A DNA stretch of 64,000 nucleotides, taken from NCBI GenBank assembly GCA_028277405.1, contig JANQGH010000098.1, positions 1 through 64,000 on the forward strand, read 5' to 3'. Both the position numbers and the translations under genes were made by a program. The notes beneath the pieces are model-generated. The model searched no databases. It was not told the DNA's origin and was given only the letters and a program-made list of their open reading frames with translations. Positions 54,474 through 62,679 of this stretch are shown here, one piece after another. Positions within the stretch are counted from its first letter, which is position 1. Each line of letters opens with the position of its first letter. This DNA is from Alphaproteobacteria bacterium. GTDB taxonomy: Bacteria; Pseudomonadota; Alphaproteobacteria; DSM-16000; Inquilinaceae.

Positions 54474-55531
54474 GCCAGCGCCTCGGCTGAGCCGTGCCGT
54501 CCACGCCGCAGCAGGTGCAGGCTCTTCGGTGGGGTGAGCCGCACCGGGGTGCCGATGTCGATCAGGTCGTTCTGCGTGCCGGCGACATTCACGCGAACCC
54601 GAACGCCGCCCGCATCGACGACGTAGTTCGTGCCGGCCCCGAGAAACATCCGCTCGGCGATTTCGCCATGCGGATCGCTGCCGTTTGCGGTGGAGATAGC
54701 GATGTCTTCAGGCCTGATGGCCACGCCGGCCGGGTCGTCGATCCCGGGGTTTTCAACCGAACGCTCGTCGCCCCAGGGCAGGCGACAACGATCGCCGTCC
54801 AGGCGCGCCTCGATGACATTGGTGCGGCCCAGGAACTCTGCCGTAAAGCGAAAGATCGGCCGGCGATAGAGCGACACCGGGTCGCCTCGCTCGACGATTT
54901 CGCCGCTGAACATGATGACGATTTCATCGGCCAGCGCCATGGCCTCGACCTGATCGTGGGTGACATAGATCGAGGTAACGCCGAGCCTGCGCTGCAACGC
55001 GCGCAACTGGTCGCGCAGACTGTCGCGCAGCTTGGCGTCCAGATTGGACAGCGGCTCGTCGAACAGCAGCACGTCGGGTTCGATGACGATGGCTCTGGCC
55101 AGCGCTACGCGCTGTTGCTGGCCGCCGGAAAGCTGGCGCGGCAGGCGGCCGGCCATTGCCTCCATGTCGACCAGATGCAGTGCTTGGGCCACCCGCTTTC
55201 TGATCTCTGATCGGGGCAGCCGGCGCATTTCCAGCCCGAACGCCAGGTTCTTGAACACGCTCATATGCGGAAACAGGGCATAGCTCTGAAACACCATGCC
55301 GAAATTGCGCCGCTCCGGCGGCACGCCGTCGATCCGCCGGTCGCCCAGCCAGATGCCACCCTCCGTCGGGTCCGTGATGCCGGCGACGCTGCGCAGCAAG
55401 GTCGTCTTGCCGCAGCCCGACGGCCCCAGCAGCGTGACCAGCTGGCCGTCCGGTACCTCTAGGTCGACGCCGTCAAGGGCCCGGACCTGATCGAACGCCT
55501 TGGTCAGGCCGCGAATGGAAAGCCCAGCCAT
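54470..55531 (-). CDS. ABC transporter ATPase (PotA/UgpC-like)
   Basis: 353 residues from ATG 55531. Walker A GPSGCGKTTLLRSVAG (about 36), signature LSGGQQQRVALARA, Walker B VLLFDEPLSNLD, and a C-terminal TOBE domain (VAIRPEDIAIS onwards). Energises the two permeases. The hairpin at 55573-55600 separates it from the binding-protein gene. Confidence 0.95.
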   Translation of the reverse strand: MAGLSIRGLTKAFDQVRALDGVDLEVPDGQLVTLLGPSGCGKTTLLRSVAGITDPTEGGIWLGDRRIDGVPPERRNFGMVFQSYALFPHMSVFKNLAFGLEMRRLPRSEIRKRVAQALHLVDMEAMAGRLPRQLSGGQQQRVALARAIVIEPDVLLFDEPLSNLDAKLRDSLRDQLRALQRRLGVTSIYVTHDQVEAMALADEIVIMFSGEIVERGDPVSLYRRPIFRFTAEFLGRTNVIEARLDGDRCRLPWGDERSVENPGIDDPAGVAIRPEDIAISTANGSDPHGEIAERMFLGAGTNYVVDAGGVRVRVNVAGTQNDLIDIGTPVRLTPPKSLHLLRRGRHGSAEALA

Positions 55532-55572
55532 CTTCAGACTTGATCGGTTGCCTTGTTGTCGAGTGCGAAATG

Positions 55573-55600
55573 GGGGTGCCCGTCGATCGACCGGCACCCC
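55573..55600. repeat. 28-bp near-perfect hairpin between binding protein and ATPase genes
   Basis: GGGGTGCC (55573-55580) pairs with GGCACCCC (55593-55600), and the interior is itself the palindrome GTCGATCGAC (55582-55591), leaving a single C-C mismatch. It lies 12 nt downstream of the binding-protein stop in an operon whose other junctions nearly all overlap. It probably stabilises the upstream message or attenuates transcription so that binding protein exceeds transporter. Confidence 0.7.
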
Positions 55601-55612
55601 ACACAATCGCGC

Positions 55613-56866
55613 TTAGTTGCCGACCAGCACGGTTGCGTCGAAGTAGTCCCGCGTGGCGTTGTAGAGCGGCCGCGGGATGGTCACCCGCGCACGCTCGGCA
55701 AACTGGGCCGTCGGGATCAGGCGCGCGGCCTCTTCCGGCGAGAACACGGCCGTCGGGTCGATGTCGGTGCGCGCCGTTCGCGAGCCGTTCACCTGCAGCT
55801 TCTCCAGCTGGATGTCCTCCGACATGAAGAAGTCCATCATTAAGAGCGCCGCCGCAGGGGCGGTGCCGTCAGCCGGCAGGAACATCCCGTCACCGCCGCC
55901 GACCTGGCCTTCTTCCAGGAGATACTGCCGGGTTGTCGGCGGCAGCAGGCCACGCCCCATGAAGTCATAGGCCATGTCTTCCCAGGCGGTTCCGAGATAC
56001 CCGGCGCCGTTGGCGACCAGGGTCAGAGTGTCGGAGTTACCCGTGCTCAACTCGACAACCGGCAACAGCGCGTTGTAATAGTCCCAGACCGGTTGCAGAC
56101 AGTCGCTGGCAGCATAGGCCTCGGCGTCCTCCTGGGAAATGCTGTAGTTGGCCAGGGCTGCGCGGCATTGGTCGCCTTCAACCATGTCCAGCATGACCGA
56201 TTGCAAGAAGCCACCGCCCGAGCCGCCGCCGGACGGAGAGGTCAGGACGAAGCGGCCTTCGTTGGCCTGGGCCCAGGCCAGCAAATCCTCGAAATTGGTT
56301 GGTGCCGTGCCCTCGTCGATAAAGCGGGTGTTGTAGACGATCGACGTCTGGTTGCGGTGGAACGGCAGATAGATGCCGCCGTGATGATGGCCCTCGGTCA
56401 TCGTCGCCAGGTTTTCGTCTACCGTCGCCGCGCTTGGCAGCACTTGATAGAGTGGCAGGTTGGCCATGGCGCCCGCGTCTTCCAGCGTGCGTTGCATGCT
56501 CGAACCTATGAAGTAAAGATCGGCCGGGGCATCGGCGCCGGCATTCATCGCCGCCATCAGCTGTTGTGCTGCGGCGTCGCCGTTGCCGCGCACATATTCG
56601 ACGGAAATGCCGTATTCCTCTTCGAACGCCGGGATCAGGCGCTCGCTGAACAGCGGACCGAACGAGTTGGTGAAGTCGAAGAAGATCACCGATCCCTCCG
56701 CCTGGGCGGCGGGTACGACGACATCGTAGAAGTTCTCGGCCGTGAGGCCGCTCAGATCGAAGGGTGCGTCGACATTGAAACTGTCGCTGCCGACGGGCTC
56801 GATCGCCTGGGCTGCGGTGGCAATCGCACAGACGGCAACGGTGGCAAGCAGGGTACGTGCGTTCAT
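55613..56866 (-). CDS. ABC transporter periplasmic substrate-binding protein
   Basis: 417 residues. Signal peptide MNARTLLATVAVCAIATAAQA; the mature protein has the extracellular solute-binding (PotD/Fbp-like) pattern GSVIFFDFTNSFGPLFSERLIPAFEEEYG in sections, GNGDAAAQQLMAAMNAG, ADLYFIGSS. The length is larger than PotD. Ligand unknown; the operon predicts a phosphodiester. Overlaps the phosphatase gene by 4 bp. Confidence 0.92.
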   Translation of the reverse strand: MNARTLLATVAVCAIATAAQAIEPVGSDSFNVDAPFDLSGLTAENFYDVVVPAAQAEGSVIFFDFTNSFGPLFSERLIPAFEEEYGISVEYVRGNGDAAAQQLMAAMNAGADAPADLYFIGSSMQRTLEDAGAMANLPLYQVLPSAATVDENLATMTEGHHHGGIYLPFHRNQTSIVYNTRFIDEGTAPTNFEDLLAWAQANEGRFVLTSPSGGGSGGGFLQSVMLDMVEGDQCRAALANYSISQEDAEAYAASDCLQPVWDYYNALLPVVELSTGNSDTLTLVANGAGYLGTAWEDMAYDFMGRGLLPPTTRQYLLEEGQVGGGDGMFLPADGTAPAAALLMMDFFMSEDIQLEKLQVNGSRTARTDIDPTAVFSPEEAARLIPTAQFAERARVTIPRPLYNATRDYFDATVLVGN

Positions 56867-57774
56867 TTCTCTGCTCCTTGGTTGGGGTCTCTGACGGGAA
56901 CTGTGGTGGCAGGGCCACCGCCTCCGGCTGACGGCCGGAGGGTTTGCTGCGCCGCTGACCGCCCGAGCAGGCGGCCTTCGAATTGCGGCGGCATCAGGTT
57001 CAGCAACGGTTCGGCGATGGCGGCGGTCGCGGCAAACGCGGGCGCGCCCCGGCGAAGTCCGTCTTGTCCGACATAGTCGAGCGTCTTGGCGCCGGCACAG
57101 GCGGCGATGTAGAGGCCGCCAACCGCGTCCCAGGGGTTCATGTGGGGCTCGAAATAGCCGTCGAGGCGCCCGGCCGCGACATGCGCCAGCGATAGCGCGC
57201 CGGAGCCCAGTCGCCGGTATTCAATGCCCGCGGACACCATTTCGCTGACGACGGAACCATTCAGGCTGCTGGGGTGTCGCTCCGAAAAGCCGAGCCCGAC
57301 CACGGCGCCGCTGAGGTTCTGTCGTCCGGTGACGACCAGTTCGCAATCGGCGCCATCGAAGGCCTTGCCGTCCGTGGCCGCAAACAGCTCGTCCGCCTCC
57401 GGGTCGCAGATCCAGGCGGCGCGCGGCTGACCCTCGCTGATCAGCGCCAACGACACGCAATAATAGGCAAGTCCTGTCGCGAAGTTGGCCGTGCCATCAA
57501 TCGGGTCGATCAACCAGATCCATCCCGTCTCGACGGACGATCCGCGGCTATCGAGGCCCAGCTCCTCTCCGAACACTGCGTCGCCGGGAAATGCGTCCTT
57601 GATGCGTCGCCGCAGGTCGGTCTCGATCGCCGTATCGACCTCGGTGACGATGTCGTTCGGCGCCTTTTCCAGGATCTCCAGGGTGGGATCGCGAAACCTG
57701 GACCGCGCGAAAGAAGCGGCGTCGAGCGCCATGGCGCGGCCCAGCGCGAGGCGACGGTCGTAGGCTTGCATCAT
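56863..57774 (-). CDS. Inositol-monophosphatase family phosphatase
   Basis: 303 residues. Li-sensitive phosphatase motifs: VTEVDTAIETDLRR, VFGEELG, WLIDPIDGTANFATG (about 93-107) and the second metal motif MNPWDAVGGLYIAACAGA. Family members cleave inositol-1-phosphate or other sugar phosphates. The C-terminal ~35 residues are a Gly/Pro-rich tail. Coupled by 4-bp overlaps to the regulator and the binding protein, so it probably dephosphorylates the phosphomonoester released by the operon's phosphodiesterase. Confidence 0.9.
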   Translation of the reverse strand: MMQAYDRRLALGRAMALDAASFARSRFRDPTLEILEKAPNDIVTEVDTAIETDLRRRIKDAFPGDAVFGEELGLDSRGSSVETGWIWLIDPIDGTANFATGLAYYCVSLALISEGQPRAAWICDPEADELFAATDGKAFDGADCELVVTGRQNLSGAVVGLGFSERHPSSLNGSVVSEMVSAGIEYRRLGSGALSLAHVAAGRLDGYFEPHMNPWDAVGGLYIAACAGAKTLDYVGQDGLRRGAPAFAATAAIAEPLLNLMPPQFEGRLLGRSAAQQTLRPSAGGGGPATTVPVRDPNQGAEK

Positions 57775-58808
57775 TGATCGCCCCGCAAGGTTGCGCGCGG
57801 CACAAAGGTTGCCGGCACATAGGTGATGTCGGCCGACGTGGGAGGTGTCCGGCCGGCCACCCGCTCCGCGACGAAGTCGACGATGCGATCGGTCATAACC
57901 TCCAGCGGCTGGCGGAAGGTGGTCAGCCGGTAGGGCGTGTAGCTGGCCTCCGGCAGGTCATCGAAGCCGATCAGGGCGACGTCGTCGGGCACGCGGACGC
58001 CGAACTCGCGCAGATGGTCCATGAAGCCAAGCGCCAGCGCATCGTTCGCCGCGAACACCGCATCCGGGCGCCGCAACCGGGGCAGGGCGAGAAACCGGGC
58101 GCCGGCTGTCTTGCCGTATTCCCGGCTCAGATCGGGATAGTGCCAGACGACGGCGCGTTTGCCGTGCTGCCCCATCGCGTCGGTGTAGCCGGCCGCGCGC
58201 ATTCTGCTGGCCCAGGCATCGTCGGGCCCGGCGATCATGATCGGGCGACGGGCGCCATCTTCTGTAAGCGCGGTCGCGGCATGCATGCCGGCACGATGAT
58301 TGTCGGTGGCGATCGAAAATGCCCCCTCATGGTCCGCACCCCTGTTCAGCGTGACCAGAAAGCGGCCTTGCTTGTGCAGGGCTTCGGCAAACTCGGGCGT
58401 TACGCTGCCGACGCTGACAATGACCCCCTTGGTCTGCCAGCTCAGCGCCTCCGCCAACAGCTCATCGGTGCCGGCGTCCTTGCGCGCGTGAAAGACCAGC
58501 GGTCGCAGGGCCAGACGGTCAAGTGCCTCCAGTAGGCGTGACATGACCTGGGCCCGCCAGGCATAGCCGAGACGCGACGTCACGATGGCGACCAGCGGCG
58601 TGTCGCCCGACACCATGGACCGGGCCAAGGCATTGGGCTGCCAGCCGAGATCGGCCGCGACCTTCAAGATGTGTTCGCGGGTTTCGGCAGCCACTCGGCC
58701 GTTGCCGGAAAAGGCGCGGCTGACCAGCGATTGGGAGACACCGGCCTTGCGCGCTACGTCCCAAGAGGTCAGCCGCGTGCCGGGTGATAATGCTTTGTCC
58801 TGAACCAA
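57771..58808 (-). CDS. LacI family transcriptional repressor
   Basis: 345 residues if TTG 58808 is used. That start has GGGGA just upstream, puts the HTH (TSWDVARKAGVSQSLVSRAFSG) near the N-terminus as in all LacI proteins, and keeps the operators outside the gene. A longer reading from 58895 would run through the operators and is unlikely. Periplasmic-binding-protein-like sensor domain from ~60 (PLVAIVTSRLGYAWRAQVM...IMIAGPDD...FAANDALALGFMDHL). First gene of the operon; the paired 18-bp sites next to its start imply autoregulation. Confidence 0.93.
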   Translation of the reverse strand: MVQDKALSPGTRLTSWDVARKAGVSQSLVSRAFSGNGRVAAETREHILKVAADLGWQPNALARSMVSGDTPLVAIVTSRLGYAWRAQVMSRLLEALDRLALRPLVFHARKDAGTDELLAEALSWQTKGVIVSVGSVTPEFAEALHKQGRFLVTLNRGADHEGAFSIATDNHRAGMHAATALTEDGARRPIMIAGPDDAWASRMRAAGYTDAMGQHGKRAVVWHYPDLSREYGKTAGARFLALPRLRRPDAVFAANDALALGFMDHLREFGVRVPDDVALIGFDDLPEASYTPYRLTTFRQPLEVMTDRIVDFVAERVAGRTPPTSADITYVPATFVPRATLRGDQ

Positions 58809-58827
58809 GTCGTCCCCGTCTTTTATC

Positions 58828-58881
58828 TGCGCATAGGTATGCGCACACGCCGAATATACGCCCTGCGCATACCTATGCGCA
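58828..58881 (-). promoter_or_regulatory. Paired 18-bp LacI-type operators flanking an operon promoter
   Basis: TGCGCATAGGTATGCGCA (58828-58845) and its exact reverse complement TGCGCATACCTATGCGCA (58864-58881), centres 36 bp apart. Each is palindromic except for its two central bases. On the minus strand TTGCGC (58877-58882), an 18-nt spacer and TATATT (58853-58858) make a promoter whose -35 lies in one operator, while the other covers the start-site region. Strong repression and possible looping or cooperative binding are expected. Confidence 0.9.
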
Positions 58882-58978
58882 AGACGCGTGACCATATCAG
58901 CCGGACGGTTTCAGCTTTCTGGAGCTTTGGTTGCGATTTCGTGACGTTTGCCGTCAGGACGTCCTGGCACTGTCAGCG

Positions 58979-60688
58979 CTAGGTCGTGAAGTACAGACGG
59001 ATCGACACGTCGGTGCCGTGGGCCGACGATTCCATACGGTCGGGATAGACGCCGGTCAAAAAGTCCGCCAGGCCGTAGGAAAAGGACTCCTCCTCCAGGA
59101 AAACCCGGCGCTTGACCCCGACATTCGGTAGCGAGAGCAGAGTTCCGGAATAACCCAGGCCGACGACCAGCGTGAAATCGTTGTAGCTGATCTGGGCCTT
59201 CAGATCGCCGGTGATCAGGTGGGCATGTTCGATATGGTCGAGCACCTGGTCGCACGTCGATACAGCGCGATCGATAATGTCGTCAGCGACCCCCCAGGCT
59301 TTGCCTCGATCGCGCAGCAATCCCGATAAATCCTCGCGCGCGTGGGCCGTCTCGTCGACTTCCAAGGCCGCTTTGCGGGTGCTGCCGAGGCGAAAAATCA
59401 GATGCAGGACCAGTGCGGAGACGACCGCCATGGACAGCATCGTATTGGTCAGCGGTTGCAGGACCTGGGGCAGGCGCGTGAAGAAGGTGTGGTACACCTC
59501 GCGCCCGAGCCCCATGACCATCGGCACGCCGATCACGAAGGTCATGCGCGTATCGATGTTGCGCGACACCATGATTTGGACGCCGCCTGCGATCATGAAC
59601 GAGGCCGTGAACAGAAGGGCGGCGCCGACCACGGCTTCAGGCAGCAGGACGAACAGGGCACCTATCTTGGGGCTGAAAGCGAAGACAATCAGCATGGCGG
59701 CGGCCGCGAATGCGATCACCCGGCTGGTCGCGCCGGATGCCTTTGACACGCCGACCAGGCTGGGGCCCGTGTTCATGCCGGTCACGCCTGCCACGCCGCC
59801 AAGCAAACAGCCGATCCCGTCGGCGTACACGCCACCCTTGATCGAGGTCAGGTCCGGCCGCTTCCAATCGGCGTCATTGATCTTCTGACACGTCGTGATG
59901 ACGCCGACCGTCCGTAATGCCGCCGCAATGCCCGCCACCAGAAAGGCCGGGACGAGCGAGGCCTCGAACCCATAGTCGATATGCTGCAGGCTCGGCAGCG
60001 CAACCACCGCGGCGTCGTCCATGGTCTGCCAGCTTTCGGCCGGCACATGTCCGAGAAGAACGGCCAATAGAAGGCCGAACACGATCCCGATCATCGAGCA
60101 CATCAGCCGCGCCATGCCGCCCGACCAGACCGCCAGGCCGACGATGCAGGCCAGCGTCGCGCCGGCGACCACCAGATGGATGGTATAGGTCGCGCTGCCG
60201 AATTCTTCGATGCCCAGCAGATGGTCGAAGGCCACGAGCCCGAGCTGGATGCCGACAATGGCGACGATGAAGCCGCTGATCGCCGGCGGGAACACGACGC
60301 GCAAGCGCCGCAGAAAGCTGGCAATCACGATCTCGACCGCGCCGGCGAAGATGGTCAGCCCGAAGACCGCCGGCAGCCCGCCACTTTCCGCCGCCAACAC
60401 CGACGGCCCGAGATAGATCGCCGAGAACACGGGCGGTGCGAGGTAGCCCGAGCCGATTGGCCCTTTGCGCAAGGCTTGCAGGATGGAGGCAATGGCGATG
60501 GCAATCATGCCGAGGCTGACGGCACTGACCATCGCCTCGTGTGACGCGTCGGCGGCGCGGAACACGATCACCACCATCACGAGATAGATCGACAACAGGG
60601 CCGCATGCTGAAGGCCGAGCGCGATCAAGCGCGGCAAAGGCGGCCGCTCGTCGACGGCGTAGATCAGATCATCCGGTCGCTTCGCCAT
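58979..60688 (-). CDS. Xanthine/uracil permease family transporter with extra C-terminal domain
   Basis: 569 residues from ATG 60688. Residues ~25-430 are a nucleobase-cation symporter 2 permease with about 12-14 helices (GPIGSGYLAPPVFSAIYLGPSVLAA in sections, FPPAISGFIVAIVGIQLG, GGVAGVTGMNTGPSLVGVSKASG). Residues ~441-569 form a soluble domain absent from ordinary members: DDIIDRAVSTCDQVLDHI, ISYNDFTLVVGLGYSG and a final TDVSIRLYF resemble a degenerate GHKL/histidine-kinase-type ATPase fold. Substrate unknown. The gap 58896-58978 shows nothing else. Confidence 0.88.
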   Translation of the reverse strand: MAKRPDDLIYAVDERPPLPRLIALGLQHAALLSIYLVMVVIVFRAADASHEAMVSAVSLGMIAIAIASILQALRKGPIGSGYLAPPVFSAIYLGPSVLAAESGGLPAVFGLTIFAGAVEIVIASFLRRLRVVFPPAISGFIVAIVGIQLGLVAFDHLLGIEEFGSATYTIHLVVAGATLACIVGLAVWSGGMARLMCSMIGIVFGLLLAVLLGHVPAESWQTMDDAAVVALPSLQHIDYGFEASLVPAFLVAGIAAALRTVGVITTCQKINDADWKRPDLTSIKGGVYADGIGCLLGGVAGVTGMNTGPSLVGVSKASGATSRVIAFAAAAMLIVFAFSPKIGALFVLLPEAVVGAALLFTASFMIAGGVQIMVSRNIDTRMTFVIGVPMVMGLGREVYHTFFTRLPQVLQPLTNTMLSMAVVSALVLHLIFRLGSTRKAALEVDETAHAREDLSGLLRDRGKAWGVADDIIDRAVSTCDQVLDHIEHAHLITGDLKAQISYNDFTLVVGLGYSGTLLSLPNVGVKRRVFLEEESFSYGLADFLTGVYPDRMESSAHGTDVSIRLYFTT

Positions 60689-60841
60689 CTCGTGGTCCGC
60701 AACTGAAGTTGGCTCCGCATTCGGCCACAACCGCACCGGTCTTGCAAACGATCGGGCGCTCAGTGCCAGGCCGCGATCCAGCCCGACCGCTTCCTCGTAT
60801 AGTGTTGTGACGAGCAAACCCATTCGATCAGGACACGCTCG

Positions 60842-61615
60842 ATGGGATACGCAAACCAGACCGACAATGGCGTTGCATCAGAAGACCCGATGCCGCCGGA
60901 TGCGACCTGCTTGGCGCCAACGTCACAGGTCGATTGCGACCACCCGACCATTGCCGAAACTGCGTCGCGGCTGACGGCCGGCTTGACGGACCGGGCGGCA
61001 AAGGCGACCGCTCTGCACCGCTATGTGCGGGACGATATCCGGTATGGCTGGACACCGGCCTATGATCGGGAGCCCGCCTCTCGAACCTTGCGCCGCGGCT
61101 TGGGCTTTTCGAAGACCAAGGCCGTGCTGATGGTCGCCCTGCTTCGCGCCTCGGGCATTCCGGCGCGCATCGCGATGACCGACATCACCAGCGACATTCT
61201 GAAAGGCATCGTCAGCCTGCCGTTCCCCTGGATCGACCACGCGCTCGTTGAGGTCTGGATCGGCGACCGTTGGGTGCGCACCGACAGTTACATCGTCGAC
61301 ACGCCGCTGTTGGGTGCGGTGAAGGCCCGGCTGATCAATGACGGGCAGGAATTCGGCTATGGCGTTCATCGCGACGGGACCGGCGACTGGGACGGCAGAA
61401 GTGACAGCTTCGTCCAATGGGTAACCAACGGCCCGGAAGACAGGCTTAGCCGGCGCGCGCCGGCGCCCTATCCCGATCTGAACACCTTCAACACGTTCGG
61501 TACGCCGCATCACCGGCTGGGACCAATCGGCCGGCTGGCCTATCGTGCCTTCACGGCGCGCGCCAATCGCAAGGTCGATGCGTTGCGCAACGAGACGGCG
61601 ATGGCTTTGGCCTGA
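60842..61615 (+). CDS. Transglutaminase-like protein with Ser in place of the catalytic Cys
   Basis: 257 residues. Transglutaminase-core pattern: HRYVRDDIRYGW, then GFSKTKAVLMVALLRASGIPAR (88-109 region), IDHALVEVWIGDRWVRTDSY with His133 and Asp148 in place. The position of the nucleophilic Cys, four residues before the conserved Ala, is Ser90 (TCG). It may be an inactive binder or a Ser-dependent variant. No signal peptide. Divergent from the permease; the 153-nt gap contains no other gene. Confidence 0.85.
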   Translation: MGYANQTDNGVASEDPMPPDATCLAPTSQVDCDHPTIAETASRLTAGLTDRAAKATALHRYVRDDIRYGWTPAYDREPASRTLRRGLGFSKTKAVLMVALLRASGIPARIAMTDITSDILKGIVSLPFPWIDHALVEVWIGDRWVRTDSYIVDTPLLGAVKARLINDGQEFGYGVHRDGTGDWDGRSDSFVQWVTNGPEDRLSRRAPAPYPDLNTFNTFGTPHHRLGPIGRLAYRAFTARANRKVDALRNETAMALA

Positions 61616-61749
61616 CGCGCCTGTCGTAACGTCAACTGTGACCCAGGTGGGAGATCGGGACAGAGGCCGCAATACTGGCATTGTCGGCCCTATCCCATGC
61701 TAAGAGGGGGCGCCCGCCCCCTGGTGCCACCGCAGTATTGAGCGTCGTA

Positions 61750-62679
61750 ATGAATTTCCTGTTCGTCTCCAATGCCGACAGTGCTGAGGATTGGTCACGC
61801 GCTCTGTCGGACATCCGTCCCGACATCAATACGCAGATACATCCCGACATCGGCGATCCGTCGGCGATCGATTACGCCTTGGTCTGGCGGCCGCCGCCGG
61901 GGCTGCTGGCCTCACTACCCAATCTGAAGCTGATCTTCTCGGTGGGCGCGGGCGTGGACGGTTTGATCGAGGACCCGACGCTGCCCGCCGGGGTGCCCGT
62001 CGTGCGCATGGTCGACCAGGGCTTGACCGAAGGCATGACCGAATACGTCGTCTGGCAGGTGATGAACCGCCATCGCCGGGCAGCGCTCTATCGCCAGGAC
62101 CAGGAGGCGCGGCGCTGGCGCCCGCGTCACCTAAGGCTGGCGCGGAACCGAACGGTCGGTGTTCTTGGGTTGGGCGAAATTGGGTGTGATGCCGCGCGCA
62201 TGCTGGCCGCGCTTCGGTTTCAGGTGCTTGGATGGAGCCGGACGCCGAAATCCATTTCCGGCGTCGACTGCCACCATGGCAGGCAGGGGCTGAGGGCCGT
62301 GGCGAGCAAGGCCGAGATTCTGGTTTGTCTGCTGCCGCTCACCGAAGAGACCGCCGGAATCCTCAATCGAGACCTGTTTGCCCTGATGCCGCGCGGCGCC
62401 TACCTGATCAACGCGGCACGCGGTGGCCACCTGGTCGAGGCGGATTTGCTTGCCGCGCTGGATGACGGGGCCTTGATCGGTGCCAGTCTCGACGTCTTCC
62501 GGGAAGAGCCGCTGCCCCAGGATCACCCCTTCTGGTCTCACCCGGACATCACGATCACGCCACACGATGCCAGCTTGACATCGCCGGCAAGCGGCGTGCG
62601 ATCGATCGCCAATGCCATCACGTGCCATGAGGCCGGTCGGCCCGTGCCTAATGTCGTCGATCTAGCGCAGGGCTATTGA
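61750..62679 (+). CDS. Glyoxylate/hydroxypyruvate reductase A-like 2-hydroxyacid dehydrogenase
   Basis: 309 residues from ATG 61750. Substrate-site NLKLIFSVGAGVDGL, dinucleotide motif VGVLGLGEIGCDAARML (about 136-152), INAARGGHLVEADLL with the catalytic Arg, a Glu in FREEPLPQDHPFW, and the catalytic His in TITPHDASLTSP. This matches the GhrA group that reduces glyoxylate and hydroxypyruvate. Its last 7 bp overlap the end of the convergent NlpC/P60 gene. Confidence 0.92.
   Translation: MNFLFVSNADSAEDWSRALSDIRPDINTQIHPDIGDPSAIDYALVWRPPPGLLASLPNLKLIFSVGAGVDGLIEDPTLPAGVPVVRMVDQGLTEGMTEYVVWQVMNRHRRAALYRQDQEARRWRPRHLRLARNRTVGVLGLGEIGCDAARMLAALRFQVLGWSRTPKSISGVDCHHGRQGLRAVASKAEILVCLLPLTEETAGILNRDLFALMPRGAYLINAARGGHLVEADLLAALDDGALIGASLDVFREEPLPQDHPFWSHPDITITPHDASLTSPASGVRSIANAITCHEAGRPVPNVVDLAQGY

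Noticed and set aside
58809..58895. N-terminal extension of the LacI protein from an ATG at 58895
   Set aside because: It would translate both operators and the promoter, and would add about 29 residues ahead of the usual LacI N-terminus.
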